Shown here piece by piece: positions 54,322-62,863 of a stretch of 64,000 nt of DNA; within the stretch, counting starts at the first letter, position 1, and every line of letters begins with the position of its first letter. The notes beneath the pieces were generated by a model that was given only the letters and a program-made list of their open reading frames with translations, did not search any database and had not been told where the DNA came from. Origin of the DNA: DLKC01 sp002478885 (GTDB taxonomy: Bacteria > Bacteroidota > Bacteroidia > Chitinophagales > Chitinophagaceae); the NCBI GenBank assembly GCA_046329585.1, contig JAXLUI010000002.1, positions 186,001-250,000 on the forward strand, read 5' to 3'. The translations under genes were made by a program, and so were the position numbers.

Positions 54322-55730
54322 ATGAAACTGATAAAATATATAACCCTTGCAACGTTGATATTCGCCAGCAGCACTTCGTGCAAAAAAATTCTTGACATTA
54401 CTTCGCCAAACGAAGCAAGCGTGTGACTCATCTTCACCACTGTATCGGGCCTGCGCAATGCGTATTGGCATGTACAATACACTGCAAGGACAGAAATTAT
54501 TATGGGTTACTTTCCGTTGATCGGTGAATGTTACACCGACGATGGCACAACCGGCGGGTATGATGTGATTGATCTTAACGAAATTTCTTACCGGGCAGTA
54601 ACACCGGCCAACATCTACATCACACAAACATGTAACGCTATTTACAACACTGTTTACACGGCTAACAAGATCATCAATAATATTGATGCGGTTCCTTTTC
54701 TCGATGCCGGCGAACACGACAATACGCTTGCAGAAGCTTTGTTTGTAAGAGCGCTTGCCGACTTTGACCTGCTACGTTTCTGGGGCGAACATTGGGACAG
54801 ATCGTCGCCTTTGGTGTTTCAATCGTCAACAATGCTGATGTTCCCAGGAACCTGTTGCACATCGGATCAGAGAGTTGGCTGTAAATATTCACCGATCTCG
54901 AAAAACGCTAGGTTTATTCAACAGCGATGCCCGGAACTGGTATGCAACCAGCCTCTCCGCTAAAGCTTTGCTGTAAAAAGTTTACCTGTACTACGGTGAT
55001 AAAGAGCAGGCCGCTTCTTACACAACCGAAGCAATTGAAAGCGGATCATTCAACTGTTGGGCCCTGATGACTTTCATAAAATTTACACAACAAGCTAAGC
55101 TCGAAGCATATTCGAACTGGTATTCGATCCACAGAATAACAGTGCATACAATGCATCAACTTACCTGCGTGATGATGCGCCAGAAGCGATGTAATCTTTC
55201 TTGCAAGCGCCGATCTGCTCTGCTCATGCTTTTTCGAAGGCAGGCTGCCGGAGTGACAGGCGTGCAGACCTTGTTGATTTTATAAACAACGATGTTAGCA
55301 TTGAACCCGATGGCCACTCACAGAAATACCGCGGTGAAACAACCAAAGAAAACTCGGCATACATTATAAGGCTTGCGGATGTTTACCTCATTCGCGCGCC
55401 GAGGCGGTGGATGAGCCTTGATGGCGGCATCGATGATTTAAATACTGTTCCGGGAAGCGCGGGGCTTGATGCGTTAAGCAGTGAAGATTTTGAAACAGAA
55501 GGTGACTTTCTGAATTCTGTATTGGATGAGCGCGAATGCTGAATTGAATTTTAGGCGCCGCTTGTTTGATGTTGCGCGTACCGGTAAAGATGAGGAGGTT
55601 TTGGGAAGCGGCGTACAGCCGATTATGCCAATACCACAAAAAGGAAATCGACGGAACCAATGGCGTTGTAGAACAAAATCCCGGGTACTATGAAATGAGC
55701 GAACTACAGGTAGCTACATCAGAATTTTAA
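54322..55730 (+). pseudogene. SusD/RagB-type outer-membrane lipoprotein, broken by frameshifts
   Basis: The reading frame begins with a leader ending in lipobox STSC (Cys20) and KKILDITSPNEASV, the usual SusD start, then meets TGA at 54424. Other frames continue the protein: SGLRNA-like, MYNTLQGQ, YFPLIGECYTDDGTTGG, NTVYTANKIINNIDAVPF, AEALFVRALADFDLLRFWGE, then YIIRLADVYLI and LNSVLDE before a final PIPQKEID and QNPGYYEMSEL ending at TAA 55730. At least five frame changes are needed. The family is certain; whether the breaks are real is not. It would bind the substrate delivered to the SusC receptor. Confidence 0.88.
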
Positions 55731-55765
55731 ACCAGTTATTCAAAAAATCAGATATCGGGCATTCT

Positions 55766-57110
55766 ATGGTTTTCAAATCAATATATCCATTTACGCTCGA
55801 AGCGATCGCCGAATGCAAGTCTGAAGCGACGCCAGAATGGAAACAAAACTTGACCAGTCGGCAACAACACAGGCATTGGAAAAAAGACATCTTTCGCAGA
55901 ACGTAGCGCGTTAGTGATGCGTGTAGCCGATCTACTGATTACCCATCGCGACGAATATGCCATGCTAGTTACAAATGAAATGGGCAAAGTGTTGCGTGAG
56001 GCAAAAGCTGAAGTAGAGAAATGTGCAACAACCTGCCGCTACTATGCTGAACATGCGGAAAGCTTCTTAAAAACTGTCGATCAGCCTTCCGACGCAAAAA
56101 GCTACATCCTGATCCTGTTGGTGCAGTGCCGACAATATAAGCGGAATTTTCCTTTCTGGCGAGTCTTTCGTTTTGCAGCACCTTATCTAATGGCTGGGAA
56201 TGTTGCATTACTTAAACATGCACCTAACGTTTGCGGGGTTGCATTGGCTATCGAAAAATTATTTCTCGAGGCAGGTTTTCCCAAAGGCGTATTTCAAACC
56301 CTGATCGTTGATATTGGCATAACAGAAAGGATCATTGATCATGATATTGTACAGGGTGTAACACTAACCGGCAGCGAGTTGGCTGGTTCAAAAGTTGGAG
56401 CGCTTGCCGGTAAAGCAATAAAAAAATCTGTGCTCGAACTTGGCGGGAGTGATGTGGTAATTGTGTTGCAAGATGCAGACATGCAGAAAGCGGCACAGGT
56501 TGCAACTCTATCGCGTATGCAGAATGCCGGTCAAAGCTGTATTGCCGCGAAACGTTTTATTACCGTGGGCAAGGCTAAAGATGCATTCACAGACGCCGTA
56601 CAAAAAGAGATCGCCAAATTAAGACAAGGCAATCCTTTTGATGAGAATATTACTACCGGCCCAATGGCCCGTATCGATCTTGCTGAAAAACTGGAAAAGC
56701 AATTCAAAAGATCTATCACAAAGGGAGCGCAGTTTATAACCGGCGGGCAACGTAACGGCTGCAATTTTACTCCAGCCCTCTTAACCAATGTCGCAGAAGG
56801 CATGGCCACTTTTGATGAAGAAGTGTTTGGCCCCGTTGCAAGCATCATCGAAGCAAAAGATGAAGCTGCAGCGATTCGCTTTGCCAATGATTCCCGTTAT
56901 GGACTAGGTGCGGCCATTTGGTCTGCTGATATTGAAAAGGCGCAGGTAATGGCGAAAGAAATTGAAGCAGGAGGCGTATTTATCAATGCACTCGTAAAAA
57001 GCGATCCGCGCTACCCTTTCGGTGGCATTAAGAAATCTGGATATGGAAGAGAGCTTTCTCATTTCGGCATTCATGAGTTTATGAACATCAAAACAATTTA
57101 TGTAGGCTAA
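55766..57110 (+). pseudogene. Succinate-semialdehyde-type aldehyde dehydrogenase with frameshifts in the N-terminal third
   Basis: The reading starts MVFKSIYPFTLEAIAE and needs frame changes near 55810-55890 to reach SFAERSALVMRVADLLITHRDEYAM. Another break near 56095-56160 destroys the expected PWNFPFW block (a frame with DPVGAVPTI ends in TAA there). From about 56160 on the frame is intact: LTGSELAGSKVGALAGKAIKKSVLELGG, catalytic Cys in NAGQSCIAAKRF, and EEVFGPVASI. Length and pattern fit the shorter (about 455 residue) YneI-like NAD(P) semialdehyde dehydrogenases. The aminotransferase gene follows 16 bases later, so it forms a transaminase/dehydrogenase pair typical of GABA breakdown. The damage matches that in SusC and SusD. 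Confidence 0.85.
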
Positions 57111-57126
57111 AATAAAAACTTGCTAT

Positions 57127-58446
57127 ATGGAATCTGTTGCAGAAATAATCTCCAAAAAAGAAAAACTATACCAAAGGAGAAAAAAAGTTGTTCCCAATGC
57201 TTTGGGCATTTTTAACCCATCATCTGTTCAGTACGCATACGGTGCCACAATGATCGACGCCGATGGAAATGAACTCATCGATTTCGCCGGCGGCATTGGT
57301 GTGATTAATGCAGGTCATTGTCCTCCTCCGGTAGTTAAAGCAATACAAGAGCAGGCGGAAAGGCTTATCCACAGTAGCTTTAACGTGGCTATTTATGAAG
57401 AATATCTTAACCTGGCCGAAAAAATGGTTTCCATCTTGCCGCATGGCGATGCAACAAAAGTGATGTTTCTAAACAGTGGCGCAGAGGCTGTGGAAAACGT
57501 GATAAAAATTGCAAAACAGGCAACAAAACGGCCCGCAGTAATCTCATTCGGCGGAGGTTTCCATGGAAGAACCATGATGGCTATGTCGCTTACTTCTAAA
57601 GTTGCTTACAAAACCGGTTGCGGTCCATTTGCGCCGGAAATCTACCGCATAGACTACCCTGTTTACAATAAAAAGAAAAACCCCCTTTCTGAAGAAGCAT
57701 TTGCAGACCAGCAAATCCAAAAACTGAAAATGTTCTTCAAGGCAAATGTGCGCAGCGAAGACGTTGCAGCGATCATCATAGAGCTTGTTCAAGGCGAGGG
57801 CGGCTTTTATGTTGCGCCAAATCCATACATCCAGAAGCTTCGCAAACTGTGCGACGAAACCGGTATACTGCTCATCTTCGATGAAGTACAAAGTGGCTTT
57901 GGACGCACCGGCAAGTGGGCAGCTTATGAACACTATAATGTCACACCCGACCTTTCCACCTGGGCAAAGTCAATGGGTAGTGGCGTTCCAATCGCGGCAG
58001 TAATGGGTAAGGCGCATCTCATGGACAGCGCTAATCCCGGCACCATTGGTGGCACTTATGCAGGTAACCCCATTTGTTGTGCGGCATCGCTTGCAACCAT
58101 CAACTATATGCAGGAGATCAATATCAACGCGCTTGGCGAAAAGGTTGGCAACATCGTTCGCAAACGCTTCGAAAGTTTTCAGCTAAAATATCCCTCGGTG
58201 GTGGGTGAAGTGCGCGGATTAGGGGCTATGCTTGCCTTTGACGTAATCAAAGATGGCGACGATACAATACCAAACGCTGAACTCACAAAGAAGATCATCG
58301 ATACCTGTGCAGAACGTGGTCTTGTTGTGATCAGCGCGGGTGTAAACGGCAACGTTATCCGCATATTAAGTCCGCTTGTAATCGAAGAAACGCAGCTTAG
58401 TAAAGGCCTCGATATTCTTGAAAAAGTGATTGCAGAAAACGCATAA
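57127..58446 (+). CDS. Class III aminotransferase, 4-aminobutyrate (GABA) type
   Basis: The 439-residue PLP enzyme moves an amino group from a terminal amine such as GABA to 2-oxoglutarate, making a semialdehyde. NSGAEAVENVIKIAKQATKRP and GGGFHGRTMMAMSLTSK form the cofactor phosphate site, LIFDEVQSGFGRTG holds the PLP-contacting Asp, and Lys281 in TWAKSMGSG is the Schiff-base lysine. GTYAGNPICCAAS is the family C-terminal block. It resembles bacterial GabT. Its neighbours are two semialdehyde dehydrogenases, so GABA or a similar omega-amino acid is the likely substrate. A second paralogue starts at 62864. Confidence 0.92.
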   Translation: MESVAEIISKKEKLYQRRKKVVPNALGIFNPSSVQYAYGATMIDADGNELIDFAGGIGVINAGHCPPPVVKAIQEQAERLIHSSFNVAIYEEYLNLAEKMVSILPHGDATKVMFLNSGAEAVENVIKIAKQATKRPAVISFGGGFHGRTMMAMSLTSKVAYKTGCGPFAPEIYRIDYPVYNKKKNPLSEEAFADQQIQKLKMFFKANVRSEDVAAIIIELVQGEGGFYVAPNPYIQKLRKLCDETGILLIFDEVQSGFGRTGKWAAYEHYNVTPDLSTWAKSMGSGVPIAAVMGKAHLMDSANPGTIGGTYAGNPICCAASLATINYMQEININALGEKVGNIVRKRFESFQLKYPSVVGEVRGLGAMLAFDVIKDGDDTIPNAELTKKIIDTCAERGLVVISAGVNGNVIRILSPLVIEETQLSKGLDILEKVIAENA

Positions 58447-58481
58447 AGTGTGAGCCCGGCATTAATCCATTGGGCAGCTTC

Positions 58482-58502
58482 GCTTGCGTCGCACTCTTGT
58501 GC
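58482..58502 (+). repeat. Dispersed intergenic repeat, class A, F copy
   Basis: GCTTGCGTCGCACTCTTGTGC with a GAGCCCGGCATTAA box at about 58452. It pairs with the R copy at 59092 and encloses one unknown gene. Confidence 0.85.
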
Positions 58503-58597
58503 AGCATGTCATAAAGCTGCAAAACAAATGATGTTAACGCCAAAAGACAATCCGGCTTTTAAGCCAACAACAAACTGAACAAAAAAGAAAATAGCTG

Positions 58598-59080
58598 ATG
58601 AGTCTGTTAAAGAAATTGTTTGGATCATCAAAGAAACCGGCTCCGCAGCCTCCACCATCAAGAGTATTAAAACTTGCACATGAAGTAACAAGTGAAAATG
58701 GGCCAAGATTCGCCAGGCAGTTTGTAGATGCGGTAAATAGAATTGATTCAGTAGAACTGAACTATCAAAAAGACTCGCTCGGTTTTGTTGATAGCTTTCT
58801 TGACCGTTTTAAGAAGGAAGGTCTTACCGCCAACGAGTTTGCAGAAACTATTTTTGTTGCAGGCTGCTATGTTGGCGAGGTGATGGTGACAACCATAAAC
58901 GGAAAATGGGTAAATGAAAGTGATGTTGCTGTTCCAGGTCAGGCAAAGCTAACCAGGATCGTTGTTCAATTATCGAACGGGCATGTGGCCGACCCGATTG
59001 CAAAAGCATTCAAGCGCTTTCAATTTGGCGAATCAGAAAGCCTGAGTTATTTCTATGAAATATTTGCAAAGGCTAAGTAG
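58598..59080 (+). CDS. Conserved-looking protein of unknown function
   Basis: The 160-residue cytoplasmic protein starts with a basic, Pro-rich tail (MSLLKKLFGSSKKPAPQPPP) and then a mixed alpha/beta domain with YQKDSLGFVDSFLDRFKKEG, AETIFVAGCYVGEVMVTTINGKWVNE and YFYEIFAKAK. The GCYVGEVM-GKW pattern is one I associate with small uncharacterised bacterial proteins, but I cannot name the family with confidence. It lies between an aminotransferase and an aldehyde dehydrogenase gene on the same strand, inside a repeat pair, and need not share their function. Confidence 0.72.
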   Translation: MSLLKKLFGSSKKPAPQPPPSRVLKLAHEVTSENGPRFARQFVDAVNRIDSVELNYQKDSLGFVDSFLDRFKKEGLTANEFAETIFVAGCYVGEVMVTTINGKWVNESDVAVPGQAKLTRIVVQLSNGHVADPIAKAFKRFQFGESESLSYFYEIFAKAK

Positions 59081-59091
59081 AGGGCCGAACG

Positions 59092-59110
59092 CACAAGTGA
59101 GTGACACAAC
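59092..59110 (-). repeat. Dispersed intergenic repeat, class A, R copy (GTGAC variant)
   Basis: CACAAGTGAGTGACACAAC begins 12 bases after the stop of the unknown gene; no good arm follows. Pairs with the F copy at 58482. Confidence 0.78.
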
Positions 59111-59187
59111 AAAAGCTGAATAGTAGTACAGGTAATTGCTAAAAAATATTTATTCAAAAAAAGAAAGTCCTTTTTAGGGATTTAGCT

Positions 59188-60612
59188 ATGATTCAAAACT
59201 ATATCAACGGTGAATTTGTATCCGCGCTTTCAGGGCAAACGGAAAAGCTTGTGAACCCTGCGACAGAAGAAGTAATAGACGAAATGGCGTGGGGTAACGG
59301 TGATGATTGCAGGGCCGCGATTTTTGCCGCTGAAGCCGCATTTAAAACGTGGAGCAAAACAAATGTTTACCAGCGTGCAGCAATATTAAAAAAAGCGGCA
59401 GAAGTCATTCGGGGAAACATAAGTGCTTATGCAAAAAGCACTGTAATGGAAAGTGGCAAACCTATGGCCGAAGCAAAAGGCGAATGGATGGTCGCAGCCA
59501 ATTTATTTGAATGGTTTGCCGAAGAAGGCAAGCGGGCCTATGGGCGCACAATTCCTGCAAACAGGAATGACAAGCGCATGATGACCATTTGGCAACCAAT
59601 GGGTGTTGTTGGGGTAATAACGGCATGGAATTTTCCTGCCTACAACCCTGCACGTGCGTGGGGTGCTTCACTTGCAGCAGGCTGCACGCTTATAACAAAA
59701 GGTTCTGAGTTTACGCCGATGTCGACAAACCATCTTACCGAGGCATTGATCGAATCGGGTTTGCCTGCCGGTGTCTTAAACAATCTCGTGGGTGACGCCG
59801 CAGCCATTGGTGGGGAACTGCTGGCAAGCCCGGTTGTGAAAAAGATAAGTTTTACAGGCAGTACTAGGGTTGGAAAAATTTTAATGGATGGAGCATCAAA
59901 GACCAATACCAAATTATCATTGGAACTCGGCGGCAACGCTCCTGTGATTATTTCCCACGATGTAAATGTGGAAGCTCTTGCGGTGGCTGCGGTTACGGCC
60001 AAACTGCGTAATGCCGGACAGGTATGTATTGCACCGCAACGCTTCTTTGTCCATGAAAAGATTTATGACCAGTTCCTGGCTGTCGCATCCGATGCAATCA
60101 AAAATATTAAGGTGGGTTATGGCTGGGATACCGAGACAAATATGGGACCACTGATCAATCAGCGACAACAACAACAGGTGCTTGGCATAGTGGATGAGGC
60201 CAAACGGGAAGGTGCCGCAGTTGTTTCGGGAAATATTCCCTCAAACAAAGGCTGGTTTGTTGCTCCCACTATTTTAAAAGATGTGGATGCGCACACGAAC
60301 GCGGTAAACAAAGAGATCTTTGGGCCGGTTATGCCAATCATAAGATGGGAGCATAAGAATGATGTAGTCGAGTGGGCCAACAATACGCCCTACGGCTTAT
60401 CATCTTACGTATGGACGAACAATATAAATGATGCATTCTTTTTTGCTGAGTCAATCGAATTCGGCATGGTGGGTGTGAATGAATGGGCGCCTCATGCAAC
60501 AGAAGCACCATTCGGCGGGTGGAAACAGAGTGGCCTCGGTAACGAAAGCGGAAGCGAGGGGTTATTTGAATACATGGAAAAAAAACTGATCAGCTTCGGG
60601 AGCCTTGGTTAA
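59188..60612 (+). CDS. NAD(P)-dependent aldehyde dehydrogenase, succinate-semialdehyde type
   Basis: The 474-residue enzyme oxidises an aldehyde to its acid, probably the semialdehyde made by the neighbouring aminotransferases. The general base is Glu246 in ELGGNAP and the nucleophile Cys280 in NAGQVCIAPQR. AWNFPAYNPARAW near 144-156 holds the oxyanion Asn, and FTGSTRVGKILM is the cofactor loop. It is intact and full length, and so may replace the frameshifted dehydrogenase 3 kb upstream. The antiporter gene begins 30 bases after its stop, so the two are probably co-transcribed. Confidence 0.94.
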   Translation: MIQNYINGEFVSALSGQTEKLVNPATEEVIDEMAWGNGDDCRAAIFAAEAAFKTWSKTNVYQRAAILKKAAEVIRGNISAYAKSTVMESGKPMAEAKGEWMVAANLFEWFAEEGKRAYGRTIPANRNDKRMMTIWQPMGVVGVITAWNFPAYNPARAWGASLAAGCTLITKGSEFTPMSTNHLTEALIESGLPAGVLNNLVGDAAAIGGELLASPVVKKISFTGSTRVGKILMDGASKTNTKLSLELGGNAPVIISHDVNVEALAVAAVTAKLRNAGQVCIAPQRFFVHEKIYDQFLAVASDAIKNIKVGYGWDTETNMGPLINQRQQQQVLGIVDEAKREGAAVVSGNIPSNKGWFVAPTILKDVDAHTNAVNKEIFGPVMPIIRWEHKNDVVEWANNTPYGLSSYVWTNNINDAFFFAESIEFGMVGVNEWAPHATEAPFGGWKQSGLGNESGSEGLFEYMEKKLISFGSLG

Positions 60613-60642
60613 TATAAACTAACGTAAAATCTTCACCGCTTT

Positions 60643-62025
60643 ATGGAATACGGTGCACTGGCATTAATACCCCCGCTTGTTGTAATTGTTATTGCAATAG
60701 TAATGCGTTCTTCTTTTGAAGCACTGATTATCGGTTGTCTCACCGGCTTCCTCATTATCAGTATTTACAGCCATACCAATGTTTTTACAGGCTTCGTAGA
60801 ATCACTGATGCGCATCATGGGAGATCCGTCCGATGGCGGAACAGTGTGGGTTATTTTGGTATGCGGCTTATACGGTTCCCTTATCGGCCTTATGGTGCGA
60901 AGCGGCGGCACATTAAAATTCGGCGAATGGGCGTTACAGCGGTTAAAAACAAAAAGAAGTGCGCTCATGGGCGCCTGGGTGCTGGGACTGTTAATATTTC
61001 TCGACGATTATTTAAGCGCGCTGACCGTTGGTTTATCCATGCGCAAAATAACCGATGCCTTTAAAGTGCCGAGAGAAATGCTGGCTTATATCGTTAACAC
61101 AACCGCTCCCCCATGGAGCGTTATCGCGCCAATCTCTACATGGACTATTTTTATTGGCGCAGTGCTTGAAAGTTCACATGTTGCCCCAGCCGGGCAGGGA
61201 CTTTCGACCTATTGGAAAATGATTCCTTATGTCTCCTACGGCTATATAAGCGTTTTTATTATTCCGCTATTTATCTTTAACATCCTGCCCTGGTTTGGGC
61301 GAATGAAAAAGGCAGAAATACGTGCAGAGACTACCGGCAACCTATTTGGAAAGGGCACAACCATGAATGCAGTGCTCGATATCTCGGCACTTAACCCTAA
61401 AAAGGAGTCGAAGGTTATTTACTTTGTTTTGCCAATGCTGGTGTCGCTGGTGGCAACCATTTATTTTGACATAGACGCATTAAAAGGCGTAATGATCGCT
61501 GTTGCGTTTACTTTTATTTATTATCTCATCATCAGGCTGGGAACATTTCAGCAACTCAGTGAAACCATGTTCAGCGGTTTCAACAGCATGATCTATGCGC
61601 TTGCCATTCTCGTAATGAGTTATGTTTTGAAAGACGTGAACGACAAAATGGGGCTAACGCAGTATGTACTCAATGCCGTTTCTCCGCATGTAAGCAAAGA
61701 AATGCTGCCCGTTGCGGTGTTCGCCTCACTGTCGCTCATTGCCGCCACAACGGGCTCGTCGTGGGGCTTGTACGCGGTTGCCATTCCCATCGTGGTGCCG
61801 CTGGCCCAGCACATCGGAAGCAACGAAATGGTTAATTGCGGAGCAGTGATCAGTTCCGGTGTGTTTGGTGCAAACGCCTGCATGTACAGCGATGCCACAG
61901 TGCTTACAGCTCAAAGTACAGAAGGCAACAATCTCGATAACAGCATGGCTCAATTACCTTACGCGTTGATTGCATTTGGCTTGAGCTGCATTTGCTATTT
62001 GATATTCGGGTATACGATCAGTTAA
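60643..62025 (+). CDS. NhaC-family Na+/H+ antiporter or amino-acid-linked carrier
   Basis: The 460-residue protein has about 11-12 membrane segments. GLLIFLDDYLSALTVGLSMRKITD near 113-135 and VNTTAPPWSVIAPISTW near 148-165 are the NhaC signature regions, with paired Asp residues at the ion site. GSSWGLYAVAIPIVVPLA is the repeat-related second half. Members exchange Na+ for H+ or for organic ions such as malate and lactate. Lying in a GABA-type cluster, it may instead move the amino acid or its product, which is only an inference. Confidence 0.9.
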   Translation: MEYGALALIPPLVVIVIAIVMRSSFEALIIGCLTGFLIISIYSHTNVFTGFVESLMRIMGDPSDGGTVWVILVCGLYGSLIGLMVRSGGTLKFGEWALQRLKTKRSALMGAWVLGLLIFLDDYLSALTVGLSMRKITDAFKVPREMLAYIVNTTAPPWSVIAPISTWTIFIGAVLESSHVAPAGQGLSTYWKMIPYVSYGYISVFIIPLFIFNILPWFGRMKKAEIRAETTGNLFGKGTTMNAVLDISALNPKKESKVIYFVLPMLVSLVATIYFDIDALKGVMIAVAFTFIYYLIIRLGTFQQLSETMFSGFNSMIYALAILVMSYVLKDVNDKMGLTQYVLNAVSPHVSKEMLPVAVFASLSLIAATTGSSWGLYAVAIPIVVPLAQHIGSNEMVNCGAVISSGVFGANACMYSDATVLTAQSTEGNNLDNSMAQLPYALIAFGLSCICYLIFGYTIS

Positions 62026-62065
62026 ATTTTTGTGTACCAGGCTGTAGTACAAATTTGTTGCTTCC

Positions 62066-62085
62066 GTTGCGTCGCACTCTTGTAC
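62066..62085 (+). repeat. Dispersed intergenic repeat, class A, F copy
   Basis: A perfect core, GTTGCGTCGCACTCTTGTAC, in the 83-base gap before the GNAT gene, preceded by ACCAGGCTG at about 62037. Pairs with the R copy at 62785. Confidence 0.88.
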
Positions 62086-62108
62086 TGCAGAACACATTTG
62101 AACACGAT

Positions 62109-62753
62109 ATGTACAAAGAAATTCTATCTACAGGGATTAACATCGTTCCAATGCAAAAGGAACACGCCACTCAACTGGAAGCATTACAACGCATCGTATT
62201 TCCCAATCTTGCAGAAGAAGAACTGCTGCATGCAAATCAATATAAGAAGCATGTGGAGCTTTTCCCCGAAGGGCAGTTCGTTGCACTTGATGGTGATACA
62301 GTGATTGGTGCTACTTCCTCCATCCGCTATCATTATGACCCAAATGTGTATGAGCATCATTCTTTTTTTGAGATCATGGGCGGCGGTTGGTTTACAACAC
62401 ACGAACCAACCGGCGAATGGCTATATGGTATGGATGTAAGCGTGCACCCCGATTATCGTGGCAAAGGTGTTGCAAAAGCTTTGTACCGAGCACGCCAGCA
62501 AACCTGCAGGAACCTTGGATTAATGGGACAAATGACCGTTGGCATGCTCAATGGATACGATAAAGTACGCAATGCCATGAGCATTGAAGTTTACTACGAA
62601 AAAGTAAAGAATCACGAACTGTTTGACCCTACCGTTTCTGTGCAGGAGAAAGTTGGTTTCAAAATTTCAGGGTTGATGAAAGATTATCTCAACGATCCCA
62701 CCTGCGGCAATGCAGGCGCTGTAATTGTGCTTGATGCAGGCAAAGAAATTTGA
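62109..62753 (+). CDS. GNAT family N-acetyltransferase
   Basis: The 214-residue protein is a GNAT acetyltransferase. IVPMQKEHATQLEALQRIVFPNLAEEE opens the fold (residues about 11-37), and GMDVSVHPDYRGKGVAKALYRARQQTC near 111-137 contains the acetyl-CoA loop RGKGVAKAL, followed by GMLNGYDKVRN and YYEKVKNHELFDP. It resembles the acetyltransferase half of GNAT/carbon-nitrogen-hydrolase fusions. The frame is open upstream to 61992 through a repeat copy; the ATG at 62109 is the sensible start. Its place between NhaC and an aminotransferase suggests it acts on an amine of the same pathway. Confidence 0.88.
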   Translation: MYKEILSTGINIVPMQKEHATQLEALQRIVFPNLAEEELLHANQYKKHVELFPEGQFVALDGDTVIGATSSIRYHYDPNVYEHHSFFEIMGGGWFTTHEPTGEWLYGMDVSVHPDYRGKGVAKALYRARQQTCRNLGLMGQMTVGMLNGYDKVRNAMSIEVYYEKVKNHELFDPTVSVQEKVGFKISGLMKDYLNDPTCGNAGAVIVLDAGKEI

Positions 62754-62784
62754 AATCTGTTACCTGGCGATTAGTGTTACAGGC

Positions 62785-62814
62785 GTACAAGTGAGTGACA
62801 CAACAGGCGATGCC
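62785..62814 (-). repeat. Dispersed intergenic repeat, class A, R copy (GTGAC variant, full arm)
   Basis: GTACAAGTGAGTGACACAAC followed by AGGCGATGCC and an ATGCCGGAAC box at about 62826-62835. It is the most complete R copy. Confidence 0.9.
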
Positions 62815-62863
62815 ATGAAAAACAAATGCCGGAACAACGAAAAAAAATAACAAACACGAAAAT

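Noticed and set aside
721..62814. Reading the recurrent GCGTCGCAC sequence as a CRISPR array
   Set aside because: Copies are kilobases apart with genes between, occur in both orientations and show no regular spacers or cas genes.
721..62814. Integron attC sites flanking gene cassettes
   Set aside because: Orientation alternates instead of being uniform, the GTTRRRY core layout is not followed, and no integrase gene is present.
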